64,000 bases of DNA from Candidatus Eiseniibacteriota bacterium (GCA_003235575.1 QJVW01000011.1:1-64000); one strand, 5' to 3'; positions 41,595 to 51,404 are shown, counted from the first letter of the stretch. The notes: generated by a model not told the origin, from the sequence alone. Numbers and translations: made by a program.

Positions 41595-42709
41595 GAATCG
41601 TCGCCCTCAACTGGCGCGATCCACGGCACCCGGAGGCCGGCGGCGCCGAGTTGCATCTTCGGGAAATCCTGCGGCGCTGCGTTCGGGACGGCGACGACGT
41701 CACCTGGCTGGCCGAAGCGTTCCCCGGCGCGGCGGCCGAGGACACGGTCGACGGCATCCGAATCGTCCGCGCCGGCACATGGTACAATGCGCACCTCGCG
41801 CTCGGCTCGCTGTACCGGGCGCGATTTCGAAAGGAACGCGTGGACCTGGTTGTGGAGGACATCAACAAGGTGCCCTTTTTCACGCCGCTCTACGCCGGGG
41901 TTCCCGTGGTGGCCGTGGTGCCGCATCTGTTCGGCGCGACCGTGTTCCGCGAGGCATCGCCGCCCGTCGGCGCGGTCGTCTGGGCCCACGAGGCGCTCCT
42001 TCCCTTCGTCTATCGCCGGACCCCCTTTCTCGCCATATCCGACAGCACGCGTCAGGATCTCGTCCGCAGGGGTATCGCGGCGGATCACGTCTCCGTCGTG
42101 CGCTGCGGATTGGACCAAGGATCGTATGCCGTCACGACGCCGCCCTCCGATCGCGCCCCCGTGATCGCCTTTCTGGGCCGCCTCCGGAAATACAAGGGCG
42201 CCCAGCATGTGCTGCACGCCTTTCCGACGGTGCTCGAACGCGTGCCGGAGGCACGGCTCGACGTGATCGGCGACGGCCCCTACCGGTCCGATCTCGAGCG
42301 CCTGGCGGCGCGACTCGGAATCGGGGAGCGCGTCCGATTCCGTGGCGCCCTGTCGCACGACGCGAAGGTCGCGGCGCTCAACGAGGCGCAGATCGCGACC
42401 TGCCCCTCGCCGAAGGAGGGGTGGGGCCTGACGGTCATCGAAGCCAACGCCTGCGGCGCGCCGGTCGTGGCGAGCCGGAGTCCCGGTCTCGTCGAATCGG
42501 TGCGCGATGGGGAGACGGGGATCCTGGTTCCGCACGGCGAAAGTTCCGCGCTGGCCGAGGCCCTCGTGCGCCTCCTCCGCGATCGGGATGCCCGCCTGCG
42601 CATGGCGGACGCGGGGATTCGGTGGGCGAGGACGTTCGATTGGGAGGATTGCTATCGCGACAGCCGCGCCGTGCTGGCGCGGGCGGCGGAACGCGGGAAG
42701 GCGGCCTGA
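41591..42709 (+). CDS. Glycosyltransferase family 4 protein
   Basis: A 372-residue GT-B retaining glycosyltransferase. The acceptor domain starts LRIVALNWRDPRHPEAGGAELH; the donor domain shows FLGRLRKYKGAQHVL, VIGDGPYRSDLERL and the nucleotide-sugar motif PSPKEGWGLTVIEANACGAPVV. The TTG start overlaps the preceding stop by 4 nt, and the next gene begins in the last base of its stop codon. Donor and acceptor are unknown. Confidence 0.9.
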   Translation: MRIVALNWRDPRHPEAGGAELHLREILRRCVRDGDDVTWLAEAFPGAAAEDTVDGIRIVRAGTWYNAHLALGSLYRARFRKERVDLVVEDINKVPFFTPLYAGVPVVAVVPHLFGATVFREASPPVGAVVWAHEALLPFVYRRTPFLAISDSTRQDLVRRGIAADHVSVVRCGLDQGSYAVTTPPSDRAPVIAFLGRLRKYKGAQHVLHAFPTVLERVPEARLDVIGDGPYRSDLERLAARLGIGERVRFRGALSHDAKVAALNEAQIATCPSPKEGWGLTVIEANACGAPVVASRSPGLVESVRDGETGILVPHGESSALAEALVRLLRDRDARLRMADAGIRWARTFDWEDCYRDSRAVLARAAERGKAA

Positions 42710-43758
42710 TGGGCGGCTGGCGCGACTTCTTCAAGCGGCACAAGGGCGCCTTGATCGCCGTCAAGGTTCTCCTCTCCCTGGCGCTCTTCAGTTACGTGGT
42801 CGCGAAGGTTTCGCCCGGCAACGTCTGGGAGGTCGTTCGCCACGCGGATCCCACCTTCCTCTGGGCCGCCGCGGGACTCTTCCTGCTCTCCAACCTGATC
42901 GGATCGTGGCTTTGGGCGCGGCTGCTGCGCGCCCAAGGGGTGAACATCCGCTACGAGAAGGCGGCCGCGTACTACTTCGTCGGACTTTTCTTCAACAATT
43001 TCCTGCCGTCGAACGTCGGCGGCGACATCGCGCGCATCAGCGACGCTTCGAAGCACGCGACGCGCGGCGTCAGCTCCGTCTTCTCCGCCACGCTGATGGA
43101 CCGGCTCATCGGGGTGGTGGCGATGGCCGCCCTGGCGGTCATCGCCTCGTTCGCCTCGCTCGATCGCTTCCATCTCTACGCGATCTACATCTCCATCGTC
43201 ATCGTCTTCCTGATCTCGGTGGGGCTCTTCGCCAGCATCTTCCATCGGGGCGTGCTGCAGGCGTTCGAGTGGCCGTTCCGGGTCCTGAAGCTCCACACGA
43301 TCGAGAAGGGGATCGGGCGGATCATGGACGATCTGCACGGATTCCGGAGCGAGCGCGTCGCCCTGCGGCAGGCCTTCCTGGCCTCGATCATCGTCCAGGT
43401 GAGCCGGATCTATGTGCATTACCTGGTTGGAGTTTCGCTGGGAGTGAAGCTCGCGGCGGGGTACTATTTCCTCTTCGTGCCGGTGCTCGCCGCCATGGTC
43501 TCCCTTCCGATCGGAATGAACGGATTGGGGATCCGGGAGGGGGCTTCGGTGGTTCTATTTCAAACGGCGGGATTGACGCGCGAAGAGGCGTTCACGATCC
43601 CGTTCCTGACATACCTGCTTTCGGTGGCCATCAGCCTGCTGGGCGGGTTCATCTTCGTGACGCGGTCCCCGCGGCGCGCGCTGGCGCGAAGGCTCGAGCG
43701 CCGCCGCCAGAAGCGGGCCGACGAAAGCAACGCCGTGGCGGGGGAGGGTTCTTCGTGA
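42709..43758 (+). CDS. Flippase-like integral membrane protein (UPF0104 / YbhN-AglD family)
   Basis: A 349-residue protein with about eight membrane helices of the lysylphosphatidylglycerol-synthase transmembrane family. Features: FFNNFLPSNVGGDIARI, a conserved family element, and SLPIGMNGLGIREGASVVLF near the C-terminus. Members without the synthase domain occur in polysaccharide and glycolipid loci and are thought to help move lipid-linked sugars. It is coupled to glycosyltransferase genes on both sides (1-nt and 4-nt overlaps). Confidence 0.88.
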   Translation: MGGWRDFFKRHKGALIAVKVLLSLALFSYVVAKVSPGNVWEVVRHADPTFLWAAAGLFLLSNLIGSWLWARLLRAQGVNIRYEKAAAYYFVGLFFNNFLPSNVGGDIARISDASKHATRGVSSVFSATLMDRLIGVVAMAALAVIASFASLDRFHLYAIYISIVIVFLISVGLFASIFHRGVLQAFEWPFRVLKLHTIEKGIGRIMDDLHGFRSERVALRQAFLASIIVQVSRIYVHYLVGVSLGVKLAAGYYFLFVPVLAAMVSLPIGMNGLGIREGASVVLFQTAGLTREEAFTIPFLTYLLSVAISLLGGFIFVTRSPRRALARRLERRRQKRADESNAVAGEGSS

Positions 43759-46301
43759 TCGCTTGGAAGCGCTGGCACGCGGCCTTCGCCGCGCTTGCCT
43801 TCGCCGTTCCTCTGTTCGTCTACATCCGCACGCTGACCGTGTCGGTCCCCTTCTGGGATTCGGGCGAATACATCGCCACCTCCTACATCCTGGGACTCCC
43901 GCACCCTCCCGGCAATCCCGTCTACACCATGCTCGGGCGCATGATGTGCCTGCTCCCGTTCGGGTCGATCGCGCAACGCGTGAACTTCATGAGCGCGCTT
44001 TCCTCGGCGATCGCCTGCCTGTTCACGTTCCTGATCGTGACCCGCGTCCTGCGGCGCACCCTCGAGGATCGCCTGGACACGGGCGCGGCGCGGCTCTCCT
44101 GCCTCGTCGGCGGGCTCGTGGCGTCGTTCTTCCTGGCGTGGTCCGACTCGTTCTGGGACAGCGCCATCGAAGCCGAGGTCTACTCGCTTTCCTCCGCGCT
44201 GATCGTGTTCGTCATCTGGCTCGGATTCCGCTGGTGGGACCGACTGGAGGAGCCGGGGAACGACAAGCTGATCGTGATCATCATGCTCGTGCTCGGCATC
44301 TCGACCGGCGTGCATCTGGGCACCGTGCTCGTGGCCCCCGGCCTGCTGCTCCTTCTCGGTCTCGTACGGCCGCGCTACTACCTGTCGAAACGATTCTGGG
44401 CGGGCCTCGCCACGACGGGAGCGTTCACGATCTACGTCAGCATGGCCGTCATCCGCGGCTGGCCGCTCCCGACCCAGCTCCTCCTCTTCTGGGGGGGCGG
44501 CGTGGCGCTCCTGACGCTGTGGCGCCGCGACCTGCTGTGGAAGAACAACCTGGTGACGTGGTGCTCCCTCGCGCTCCTCGCGGGCTACACCGTCCAATTC
44601 GTCCTTCTTCTGCGCGCCCAGCAGCTGCCGGCCATCAACGAAGGGGCGCCCGCCACGATCGAGGCGCTGCGCGACTACCTCGGGCGCAAGCAGTACGGTC
44701 CCGCCAGTCCCTTCGAGCGCCGCGCCGACCTCTGGTACCAGATCAGCCACATGTACTTGCGCTATGTCGGGCAGCAGTGGTCGATCCTCGAGCGGCTGGG
44801 CTCGCTGGACCTGAAGTCGTTCTGGGTCCGCCTGGTGAACATGCTTCCGTTCGCCCTGTTCTTCCTGGGCGGGTGGTGGAATCTGAGGCGGGACAAGAAG
44901 ACCTTCTGGTTCTTCGCGGTCCAGCACCTCTTCATGGCGCCGTTCCTGATCTTCTACCTGAACTTCACCGATCACGAGGTCCGTGAGCGCGACTACTTCT
45001 TCACGAACTCCTACCATTTCATCGCGATCTGGATCGGCATGGGCGCGGCCGCGCTGCTGCAGGCCGTCGCCGAGGCGTTCGCTCCCCCTGGGGCGGAGAA
45101 GCCCGCCGCGGCCGCCGCGCCACCCGGCGAGGCCCGGATCGCTCCCGCGCCGACCGCCGCCTGGGTCACGGGCGTATCCCTGATCGTGTTCGCGATGCTG
45201 CCGGCGAAAGCGGGCTGGTTCGAGCACGATCGATCCAACTTCTGGATCGCCCACAACTACGCCTACAACATGCTCACGCCCTTGGCCCCGAACGCCATCG
45301 TCATGACCAACGGCGACAACGACACGTTCCCCCTCTGGTACATCCAGGAGGTCGAGGGGGTTCGGAAGGACGTCCGGGTCGTGAACATGAGCCTGCTGAA
45401 CACACCCTGGTACATCCTCCAGCTGAAGAACCAGGAACCGAAGGTGCCGTTCAGCTTCACCGACGAACAGATCAAGGCGCTCTATCCGTACCTGGACGAG
45501 CGCACGGGGCAAGTCGTTTGGGTGAAGGACGTCGCGGTGCGAAACATGATCGCGGCGAACCAGTGGAAGAAGCCGGTCTACCTCGCGGTGACGGTTCCCG
45601 ACGAGATGGGGCTGGAGAAGCATCTGACGTTGGAGGGTCTGGTCTATCGCGTCCAACCCGATTCGACGGCGCCGGAAATCGATCTGGAGGCGACGCTCCG
45701 CAATCTCTACCAGGTGTTCCGGTACCAAGGCCTCCTGACCCCGGATCGCGAGTACGACCAATCGGTGTACAAGGACGACAACGCGATGAAGCTCGTCCAG
45801 AACTACTCCGCGGCGTACGTCCAGGCGGCCTACCATCTGCAGACCGCGGGGAGGGCCGACGAGGCGATCAAGCTGCTGAACGACGCGCGCAAGATCTCGC
45901 CCGACTTCCCCGGATTGCTGGAGTACCTGGGACGTCTCTACGACGGAACGGGCGACATCGCCAAGGCGGAGTCGCTCTACCGCGACGGCCTGGCCCGGTA
46001 TCCGTCCAGCCCCGAGTTCTACTACCACCTCGGCACGCTCGAGTACCGGCGGGGCAACGTGCCGCAGGCCATCGACCTCTTGCGCCAGGCGACGCTGCTC
46101 AGCCAGCAGTACTTCGATTGGTTCAGCGCGCTCTTCACGGTCTACTGGCAGACCGGCCAGCGCGAGGCCGCGCTGGAGGTCTTGCGGCTCTGGCTGCGGG
46201 CGCATCCCGACGACCGACAGACGGCGGAGGAGCTGAAGGTCTTCGAGGACTCGCTTCGCCTGTCGCGCGCGGTCGCGCCGGGGCGCTCGGGCGGGGGCTG
46301 A
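43755..46301 (+). CDS. DUF2723 membrane glycosyltransferase-like protein with C-terminal TPR
   Basis: An 848-residue protein with about ten to twelve membrane helices in residues 1-500 and a soluble C-terminal half. The DUF2723 hallmark is WDSGEYIATSYILGLPHPP (about 32-50), an acidic loop site as in GT-C enzymes that use polyprenyl-phosphate sugars; the eukaryotic relative TMEM260 is an O-mannosyltransferase. FTDHEVRERDYFF is also conserved. Residues about 690-830 are TPR repeats (YLGRLYDGTGDIAKAESLYRDGL). It is a likely protein or lipid glycosyltransferase acting on the outer face of the inner membrane. Confidence 0.85.
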   Translation: MIAWKRWHAAFAALAFAVPLFVYIRTLTVSVPFWDSGEYIATSYILGLPHPPGNPVYTMLGRMMCLLPFGSIAQRVNFMSALSSAIACLFTFLIVTRVLRRTLEDRLDTGAARLSCLVGGLVASFFLAWSDSFWDSAIEAEVYSLSSALIVFVIWLGFRWWDRLEEPGNDKLIVIIMLVLGISTGVHLGTVLVAPGLLLLLGLVRPRYYLSKRFWAGLATTGAFTIYVSMAVIRGWPLPTQLLLFWGGGVALLTLWRRDLLWKNNLVTWCSLALLAGYTVQFVLLLRAQQLPAINEGAPATIEALRDYLGRKQYGPASPFERRADLWYQISHMYLRYVGQQWSILERLGSLDLKSFWVRLVNMLPFALFFLGGWWNLRRDKKTFWFFAVQHLFMAPFLIFYLNFTDHEVRERDYFFTNSYHFIAIWIGMGAAALLQAVAEAFAPPGAEKPAAAAAPPGEARIAPAPTAAWVTGVSLIVFAMLPAKAGWFEHDRSNFWIAHNYAYNMLTPLAPNAIVMTNGDNDTFPLWYIQEVEGVRKDVRVVNMSLLNTPWYILQLKNQEPKVPFSFTDEQIKALYPYLDERTGQVVWVKDVAVRNMIAANQWKKPVYLAVTVPDEMGLEKHLTLEGLVYRVQPDSTAPEIDLEATLRNLYQVFRYQGLLTPDREYDQSVYKDDNAMKLVQNYSAAYVQAAYHLQTAGRADEAIKLLNDARKISPDFPGLLEYLGRLYDGTGDIAKAESLYRDGLARYPSSPEFYYHLGTLEYRRGNVPQAIDLLRQATLLSQQYFDWFSALFTVYWQTGQREAALEVLRLWLRAHPDDRQTAEELKVFEDSLRLSRAVAPGRSGGG

Positions 46302-46308
46302 CATCGGC

Positions 46309-47265
46309 ATGCGCGTCCTGGTCACCGGTGCGGCCGGATTCATCGGCTCGACGCTGGTGGACGCTCTGCTGCGCGAGGGGGCGGAGGTCGTCGGCGTGGA
46401 CGCGTTCACCGATCTCTACGACCCCGCGCGCAAGCGGGCGAATCTCGCGGACGCCCTTCGGCGGCCCGGGTTCCGCCTGGTGGAGGCCGACCTGAGGGAG
46501 GCGCCGCTGGAGCCGCTCCTCGACGGGGTCACCCACGTCGCCCATCTCGCGGCCGTGCCCGGCGTGCGCGCCAGTTGGGGAACATCCTTCCGCGCGTACG
46601 CCGAACACAACATCCAGGCGACGCAGCGCCTGTTGGAGGCCGCGCAGGCGCGGGGCGGCGCGCTCGCCCGCTTCGTGGCGGCGTCCAGCAGTTCCATCTA
46701 CGGGACGCCGACGCGCTTTCCCACGCCGGAGGACGAGCCGCCCCGCCCGCTCTCGCCGTACGGCGTCACGAAGGTGGCGACGGAAGCCCTGCTCCTGGCC
46801 TACCATGCCTCCCGGGGCGTGCCGACCGTGGCGCTCCGGTACTTCACCGTGTATGGCCCGCGCCAACGACCCGACATGGGCATCCACCGGTTCTTCGAGG
46901 CGGCGCGCGCGGGACAGCCGGTGACGGTCTACGGCGACGGGGGACAGACGCGTGATTTCACGTTCGTGGACGACGCCGTGCGCGCGACGCGCGCGGCCCT
47001 GACGGCGCCGGTGACGGCGCCGGTCTACAACATCGGCGGCGGACATCGCGTGGCGCTGCACGCGCTGCTGGAGGAGATCGCCTCGGCCAGCGGGCTGCCC
47101 GTGGCGAGGCGCCATGAGGCGCCGCAACCGGGCGATCCGCGCGATACGGCGGCGGAGACCGAGCGGGCGCGTCGCGATCTCGACTACGCGCCCCGCACCG
47201 ATCTTCGGGAGGGGCTGCGGCGGCAGTGGGCATGGCAGCGGCAGCAGGCGGAGGTGACGGCGTGA
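46309..47265 (+). CDS. NAD-dependent sugar nucleotide epimerase (extended SDR)
   Basis: A 318-residue extended short-chain dehydrogenase. NAD site VTGAAGFIGSTLVDALL; catalytic Ser/Tyr/Lys in ASSSSIYG and SPYGVTKVATE; family segments YFTVYGPRQRPDMGIHRFF and YGDGGQTRDFTFVDD. These fit UDP-glucose/UDP-glucuronate 4-epimerases. It provides a nucleotide sugar for the surrounding glycosyltransferases. It follows the DUF2723 gene by 7 nt and overlaps the next gene by 4 nt. Confidence 0.92.
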   Translation: MRVLVTGAAGFIGSTLVDALLREGAEVVGVDAFTDLYDPARKRANLADALRRPGFRLVEADLREAPLEPLLDGVTHVAHLAAVPGVRASWGTSFRAYAEHNIQATQRLLEAAQARGGALARFVAASSSSIYGTPTRFPTPEDEPPRPLSPYGVTKVATEALLLAYHASRGVPTVALRYFTVYGPRQRPDMGIHRFFEAARAGQPVTVYGDGGQTRDFTFVDDAVRATRAALTAPVTAPVYNIGGGHRVALHALLEEIASASGLPVARRHEAPQPGDPRDTAAETERARRDLDYAPRTDLREGLRRQWAWQRQQAEVTA

Positions 47266-48206
47266 GCGACGCGCGCGACCACGAGGTCGATCTGACCGTG
47301 CTGGTTCCGGCCTACAACGAGGCGGAGAACATGAAGCCGCTGCTCGAGAAGCTGGTGGGCGACCTCGCGCCGCTCGGGCTCACGAACGAGATCATCGTCG
47401 TCGACGACGGGTCGACAGACGGCACGCTGGACGCCCTCCGGGCGCTGCGGGGAGCGATTCCCGGACTTCGCGTCCTGTCCTTCCGCCGCAATTTCGGAAA
47501 GTCGGCCGCGCTCTCGCTGGGATTCCGCGAGGCGCGGGGCCGGCACGTCGTGACGATGGACGCCGACCTCCAGGACGACTCGGCGGAGATCGGTCCGCTG
47601 CTTCGAAAGGTGGGAGAGGGGTTCGATCTCGTCTCCGGCTGGAAGCAGAAGCGGAAGGACCCGATCATGAAGACGATTCCGTCCAAACTCTTCAACGCCG
47701 TCACCGCGGCGATGACCGGTGTGTCGCTCCACGACATGAATTGCGGACTGAAGGCGTACCATCGCGACGTGGTGCGCACGGTGAAGTTGCGCGGGGAACT
47801 GCATCGCTTCATCCCGGTCCTGGCGCACTGGAACGGGTTTCGCGTCGGCGAGCTGCGCACCGTCCACCATCCGCGCCTCCACGGAAAGACGAAATTCGGT
47901 CCCGCGCGGTTCGTGAACGGGTTCCTGGATCTCCTCGCCGTCATGTTCATGACGACCCAGGCCACGCGGCCGCTGCACCTGTTCGGCCGGCTGGGCATGG
48001 CCGTCGCGGGACTCGGCGCGGCCGCCACGCTCTGGGCGTCGTTGCCGTGGTTCCTGGGCGAGGGCCTGCGCCTGCGGCCGATGCTCGTGTTCGGGCTGGT
48101 CCTGGTCGTCCTGGGTCTCCAGTTCCTGTCGCTCGGATTCCTGGGCGAATTGATCGCCGGAACGCGCGCGCAGGAGCCGGACTACCCGCTTCGGGAGCGC
48201 TTCTAG
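47262..48206 (+). CDS. Polyprenyl-phosphate glycosyltransferase (GT2, GtrB/ArnC-like)
   Basis: A 314-residue GT2 enzyme with two C-terminal membrane helices. The catalytic domain has VLVPAYNEAENM, VDDGSTDGT, RRNFGKSAALSLGFREA and the metal-binding TMDADLQDD. The helices HLFGRLGMAVAGLGAAATLW and MLVFGLVLVVLGLQFLSLG match the GtrB/ArnC type, which loads a sugar onto undecaprenyl phosphate. Such lipid-linked monosaccharides are donors for GT-C enzymes like the DUF2723 protein encoded just upstream. The GTG start has GGAGG 8 nt upstream. Confidence 0.92.
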   Translation: MSDARDHEVDLTVLVPAYNEAENMKPLLEKLVGDLAPLGLTNEIIVVDDGSTDGTLDALRALRGAIPGLRVLSFRRNFGKSAALSLGFREARGRHVVTMDADLQDDSAEIGPLLRKVGEGFDLVSGWKQKRKDPIMKTIPSKLFNAVTAAMTGVSLHDMNCGLKAYHRDVVRTVKLRGELHRFIPVLAHWNGFRVGELRTVHHPRLHGKTKFGPARFVNGFLDLLAVMFMTTQATRPLHLFGRLGMAVAGLGAAATLWASLPWFLGEGLRLRPMLVFGLVLVVLGLQFLSLGFLGELIAGTRAQEPDYPLRERF

Positions 48207-48255
48207 CGCTCCGGCGCCCCGGCATGGAGGCGGCCATCGCCACGGGGGCGCGCCG

Positions 48256-49404
48256 ATGAGAGTCGCCCTCCTCGGCCCCACCTACCCGCATCGCGGCGGC
48301 ATCGCGCACTACACCACGCTTCTCGCGCACGCGATCGCGGCGCGCCAGGACGCGGACCTCGTCTCCTTCGTCTCGTTTCGCCGCCTCTATCCGGGATTTC
48401 TCTTTCCCGGCACCACGCAATTCGACGCGAGCGACGAGGCGCTCCGGCCGCCGATCGACCCCGCGCCGATCCTGGACAGCATCCAGCCGTTCACCTGGGG
48501 CGCGGCGGGCCGCCGGTTGCGCGACGCGTCACCCGACGTGCTGGTGGTTCCGTGGTGGCATCCCTTCTTCGGCCCGTCGCTCGGGGTCGCCGCCCGGGCC
48601 GCGCGGCTGAAGGGGCGCCGCGGTCCGAAGCGAGTCTTCCTCTGTCACAACGTCGAACCGCACGAGCCGTCACCGCTAGACCGGTCGCTCGCCGGCTACG
48701 GTCTGGGCGCCGCCGACGCGTTCCTGGTTCACGCGCGGGCCGAGGCCGCGCGGCTGGCCTCGCGCGCGAAGGGGCGTCCGGTGCGCGTCCACCCGCACCC
48801 GACGTACGAGGTCTTCAGCGCGAAGGCGCCCTCGCGCGAGGGCGCCCGCGCGGCGGTCGGCGCGCGAGGGCGGACGATTCTCTTCTTCGGCTACGTGCGT
48901 CCCTACAAGGGCCTCGCGGATCTCCTCGACGCGCTGCGGCGCGCGCGCCCCGACGCCTGGGACACGCTCCTCGTCGTCGGCGAATTCTACGAGCCGCGCG
49001 AACGGTACGCGGCGGCGCTGGCCGATCCGGCCCTGCGGGGCAAGGTCACGGTCGTCGACCGCTACGTCGCCAACGAGGAGGTCGCGACCTATTTCGCCGC
49101 CGCCGACGTCGTGGCGCTGCCGTACCGATCGGCGACCGGATCGGGAATCGCCCAGGTCGCCTACGGCGCCGGCGTGCCCGTCGTCGCCACGCGCACCGGA
49201 GGACTGGAGGACGTCGTCGAGGACGGCGTCACGGGCCTCCTCGTGCCGCCGGGCGATCCCGCGGCGCTCGCCCGGGCGCTGGAGCGCTATTTCGACGAGG
49301 AGATGGGCGGGCGATTGCGCGAGGGCGTGGCCCGCACCCGCGCCCGGTACGGGTGGGACGCTCTGGTCGGCGCGCTCCTCGATCTGGCGGGGGAATCCGC
49401 GTGA
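48256..49404 (+). CDS. Glycosyltransferase family 4 protein
   Basis: A 382-residue GT-B glycosyltransferase. N-terminal MRVALLGPTYPHRGGIAHYT; donor-domain segments FFGYVRPYKGLADLLDAL, VVGEFYEPRERY and the late motif YRSATGSGIAQVAYGAGVPVVAT in place of the usual ESFGL.E version. It follows a 49-nt gap and overlaps the next gene by 4 nt (GTGA). Specificity unknown. Confidence 0.88.
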   Translation: MRVALLGPTYPHRGGIAHYTTLLAHAIAARQDADLVSFVSFRRLYPGFLFPGTTQFDASDEALRPPIDPAPILDSIQPFTWGAAGRRLRDASPDVLVVPWWHPFFGPSLGVAARAARLKGRRGPKRVFLCHNVEPHEPSPLDRSLAGYGLGAADAFLVHARAEAARLASRAKGRPVRVHPHPTYEVFSAKAPSREGARAAVGARGRTILFFGYVRPYKGLADLLDALRRARPDAWDTLLVVGEFYEPRERYAAALADPALRGKVTVVDRYVANEEVATYFAAADVVALPYRSATGSGIAQVAYGAGVPVVATRTGGLEDVVEDGVTGLLVPPGDPAALARALERYFDEEMGGRLREGVARTRARYGWDALVGALLDLAGESA

Positions 49405-50333
49405 GCGGGCCGGCCACCGGCACGGGCGGCGCGGCGCGTCCGGCCGGACCGGTGTGGGCCGTCGTTCTCGCGTTCAATCAGCTCGACTACACGCGCGAGT
49501 GTCTGCGTTCCCTGCAGGGCCTCGACCCCGCGCCCGACGTGGTGCTGCTGGTGGACAACGGCTCGACCGACGGAACGCCCGAACGCGTGCGTGCGGAGTT
49601 TCCCGGCGTCGAGGTCCTGGCGCTGGGGGAAAACCGCTACTTCGCCGGGGGCGTGAACGCGGGGCTGGAGCGGGCGCTTGCCGGCGGCGCCGGTTCGGTG
49701 CTTCTCCTGAACAACGATCTCGTCCTGGAGCGCGGCGCCCTGGGAATCCTGCGCGCCGCGCTCGAGGCCGATCCGCGGCGGGGCGCCGTCAGCCCCAAGC
49801 TCTTCTACTACAGTCCGCCCGACCGGATCTGGTTCGCGGGCGGCATCGTCGCGCGGGGCATCGGTCTCGTTCGCCACCGCGGCGTGAATCGAAAGGACGA
49901 CGCCTTTCGCGACGGGCCGCTCGCGATCGACTACGTCTCGGGCGCCGCCGTGCTCCTGTCCCGCGCCGCGCTCGAGCGAACCGGTCTCCTCGATCCCGAC
50001 TACATCATCTACGTGGAGGACGTCGACTGGTCGGCGCGGGCGCGGGCGGCGGGCTTCACGCTCTGGTACGAGCCGTCGGCTCGCGGGTGGCATCACGTCT
50101 CCGTGACGAGCGGCGGCGGGCTGCGCCACGCGCCCGCCCGCGAGCGCCCGCTCGCGTGGCTGGCGTACGGGGCGTGGACCGCGTGGGTGTTTCTCGGCTC
50201 CGTCGCGCGGGCCGACGCCGCCTCGGCGCGCGCGCTCCTACTCGGGTTCGCGGACTTCACGCGGATTCTCCTCGGCGGCCCAGCGCCCGTTCGTAGACCC
50301 GAAGCATTCGCTCGCCCAGCGCCTCGGGGCTGA
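49401..50333 (+). CDS. Glycosyltransferase family 2 protein (rhamnosyltransferase-like)
   Basis: A 310-residue GT-A enzyme: AVVLAFNQLDYTRECLRSL, VDNGSTDGTPE, NRYFAGGVNAGLERAL, LNNDLVLERGAL and the acceptor-side DYIIYVEDVDWSARAR. This is the arrangement of WbbL-like rhamnosyltransferases. The last 26 codons overlap the convergent gene on the other strand by 77 bp, an unusual layout for two real genes; both proteins keep complete family cores, so both ends are probably genuine. Confidence 0.88.
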   Translation: MSGPATGTGGAARPAGPVWAVVLAFNQLDYTRECLRSLQGLDPAPDVVLLVDNGSTDGTPERVRAEFPGVEVLALGENRYFAGGVNAGLERALAGGAGSVLLLNNDLVLERGALGILRAALEADPRRGAVSPKLFYYSPPDRIWFAGGIVARGIGLVRHRGVNRKDDAFRDGPLAIDYVSGAAVLLSRAALERTGLLDPDYIIYVEDVDWSARARAAGFTLWYEPSARGWHHVSVTSGGGLRHAPARERPLAWLAYGAWTAWVFLGSVARADAASARALLLGFADFTRILLGGPAPVRRPEAFARPAPRG

Positions 50334-51396
50334 ACGCCTCCGCGCGCCGCGGTCCGGCCGCCGCCAGCGCGCGCAGCGCGTCCGGCTCGTCCACGGCGCG
50401 GCGAAGCGCCGCGGCGAGGGCGCGCGGATCTTCGGCCGGGACGACCCATGCCGCGTCGCCGACCACCTCCGGCAGCGCGCCTCCGTCCGTGGTGATGCAC
50501 GGCGTTCCCGCCGCCAGCGCGAGGAGCGGCGGAATCCCGAAGCCTTCGTAGTAGGACGGGTAGACGAAAAGCGATGCGCCCGCGAAGAGCGCCGGAAGAT
50601 CCTCGTCGGGTACATGCCCCGGAAAACTCGCCCGAACTCGCAACGCCGTGGCAAGGGACTCGCAGGCGGCGCGGTGTTCGTTGGCTCCGCCCGCCAGCAC
50701 GAGACGAGGACCGCCATCCGGAAACGCGGCGGCCATCGCGCCCACCAGCGACAGGAGGCCCTTTCGGGGGTCGAACCCTCCGAGGTAGAGCCAGTAGGGA
50801 TGACCCCACGCGGCGCGGAACGCCGCGACCTTCTCGGGATCGGGCGTCGTGAACCAGCGCGGCCGAGCATTCGGCACGACGCACGTGCGGGGCGCGGCGT
50901 CGGGAATCCGCGCCGTGATGTCCCGGCGGCTCGCCTCGCTGACCGTCGCGATCACGACGGCTCGCCGGGTCGACGCGCGTACGGCGTTTCGATAGAGCCA
51001 TCGGTGGAGCCAGGAAGGACGCGGCCACGGGACCATGCGCGGAACCATCCACGGAATGATGTCGTGGAGCGTCAGCACGCTCGGCATCGACAGCCCGTCG
51101 GGGATGCCGTGATTCCACGTAGCGTGGTAGAGATCCGGCCGGGGTCGGAGCGAGGTGAGCAGCTGGGGAAGGACGCGGCGCTCCCAGCGAATCCGCTGTC
51201 CCCCCGGGCCCAGAACCTCGACCGGAATCTCGGCGGGGATGCGGCCCGGCGGCACGGGGCGATCGGAGACGCCTATGTAGGAAATCCCGCGGCCCGGCAT
51301 CTCGTCCAGCAGCTCGGAAATGAGGAGCCCAACCCCGCCCGCGGCCTCGAGGGCTAGTGGTCTAACGTCCAGGGCCACACGAATATGAGCGTCCAT
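50257..51396 (-). CDS. Glycosyltransferase family 4 protein (mannosyltransferase-like)
   Basis: A 379-residue GT-B enzyme and the only minus-strand gene in the glycan region. It starts MDAHIRVALDVRPLALEAAGGVG, has DLYHATWNHGIPDG, LTLHDIIPWMVP, YLGGFDPRKGLLSL and the donor motif PSYYEGFGIPPLLALAAGTP, typical of WbaZ/MtfB-like mannosyltransferases. The ATG at 51396 is preferred over an upstream in-frame start, because the extra 28 residues are not family-like and a promoter -10 box ends 8 nt before this ATG. Confidence 0.88.
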   Translation of the reverse strand: MDAHIRVALDVRPLALEAAGGVGLLISELLDEMPGRGISYIGVSDRPVPPGRIPAEIPVEVLGPGGQRIRWERRVLPQLLTSLRPRPDLYHATWNHGIPDGLSMPSVLTLHDIIPWMVPRMVPWPRPSWLHRWLYRNAVRASTRRAVVIATVSEASRRDITARIPDAAPRTCVVPNARPRWFTTPDPEKVAAFRAAWGHPYWLYLGGFDPRKGLLSLVGAMAAAFPDGGPRLVLAGGANEHRAACESLATALRVRASFPGHVPDEDLPALFAGASLFVYPSYYEGFGIPPLLALAAGTPCITTDGGALPEVVGDAAWVVPAEDPRALAAALRRAVDEPDALRALAAAGPRRAEAFSPEALGERMLRVYERALGRRGESA

Positions 51397-51404
51397 TCGA
51401 GAGC

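Noticed and set aside
50762-50785. GGGTCGAACCC, resembling the T-loop arm of a tRNA
   Set aside because: It lies inside the GT4 gene, encodes part of the conserved GGFDPRKGL segment on the minus strand, and no acceptor or anticodon stems can be formed around it.
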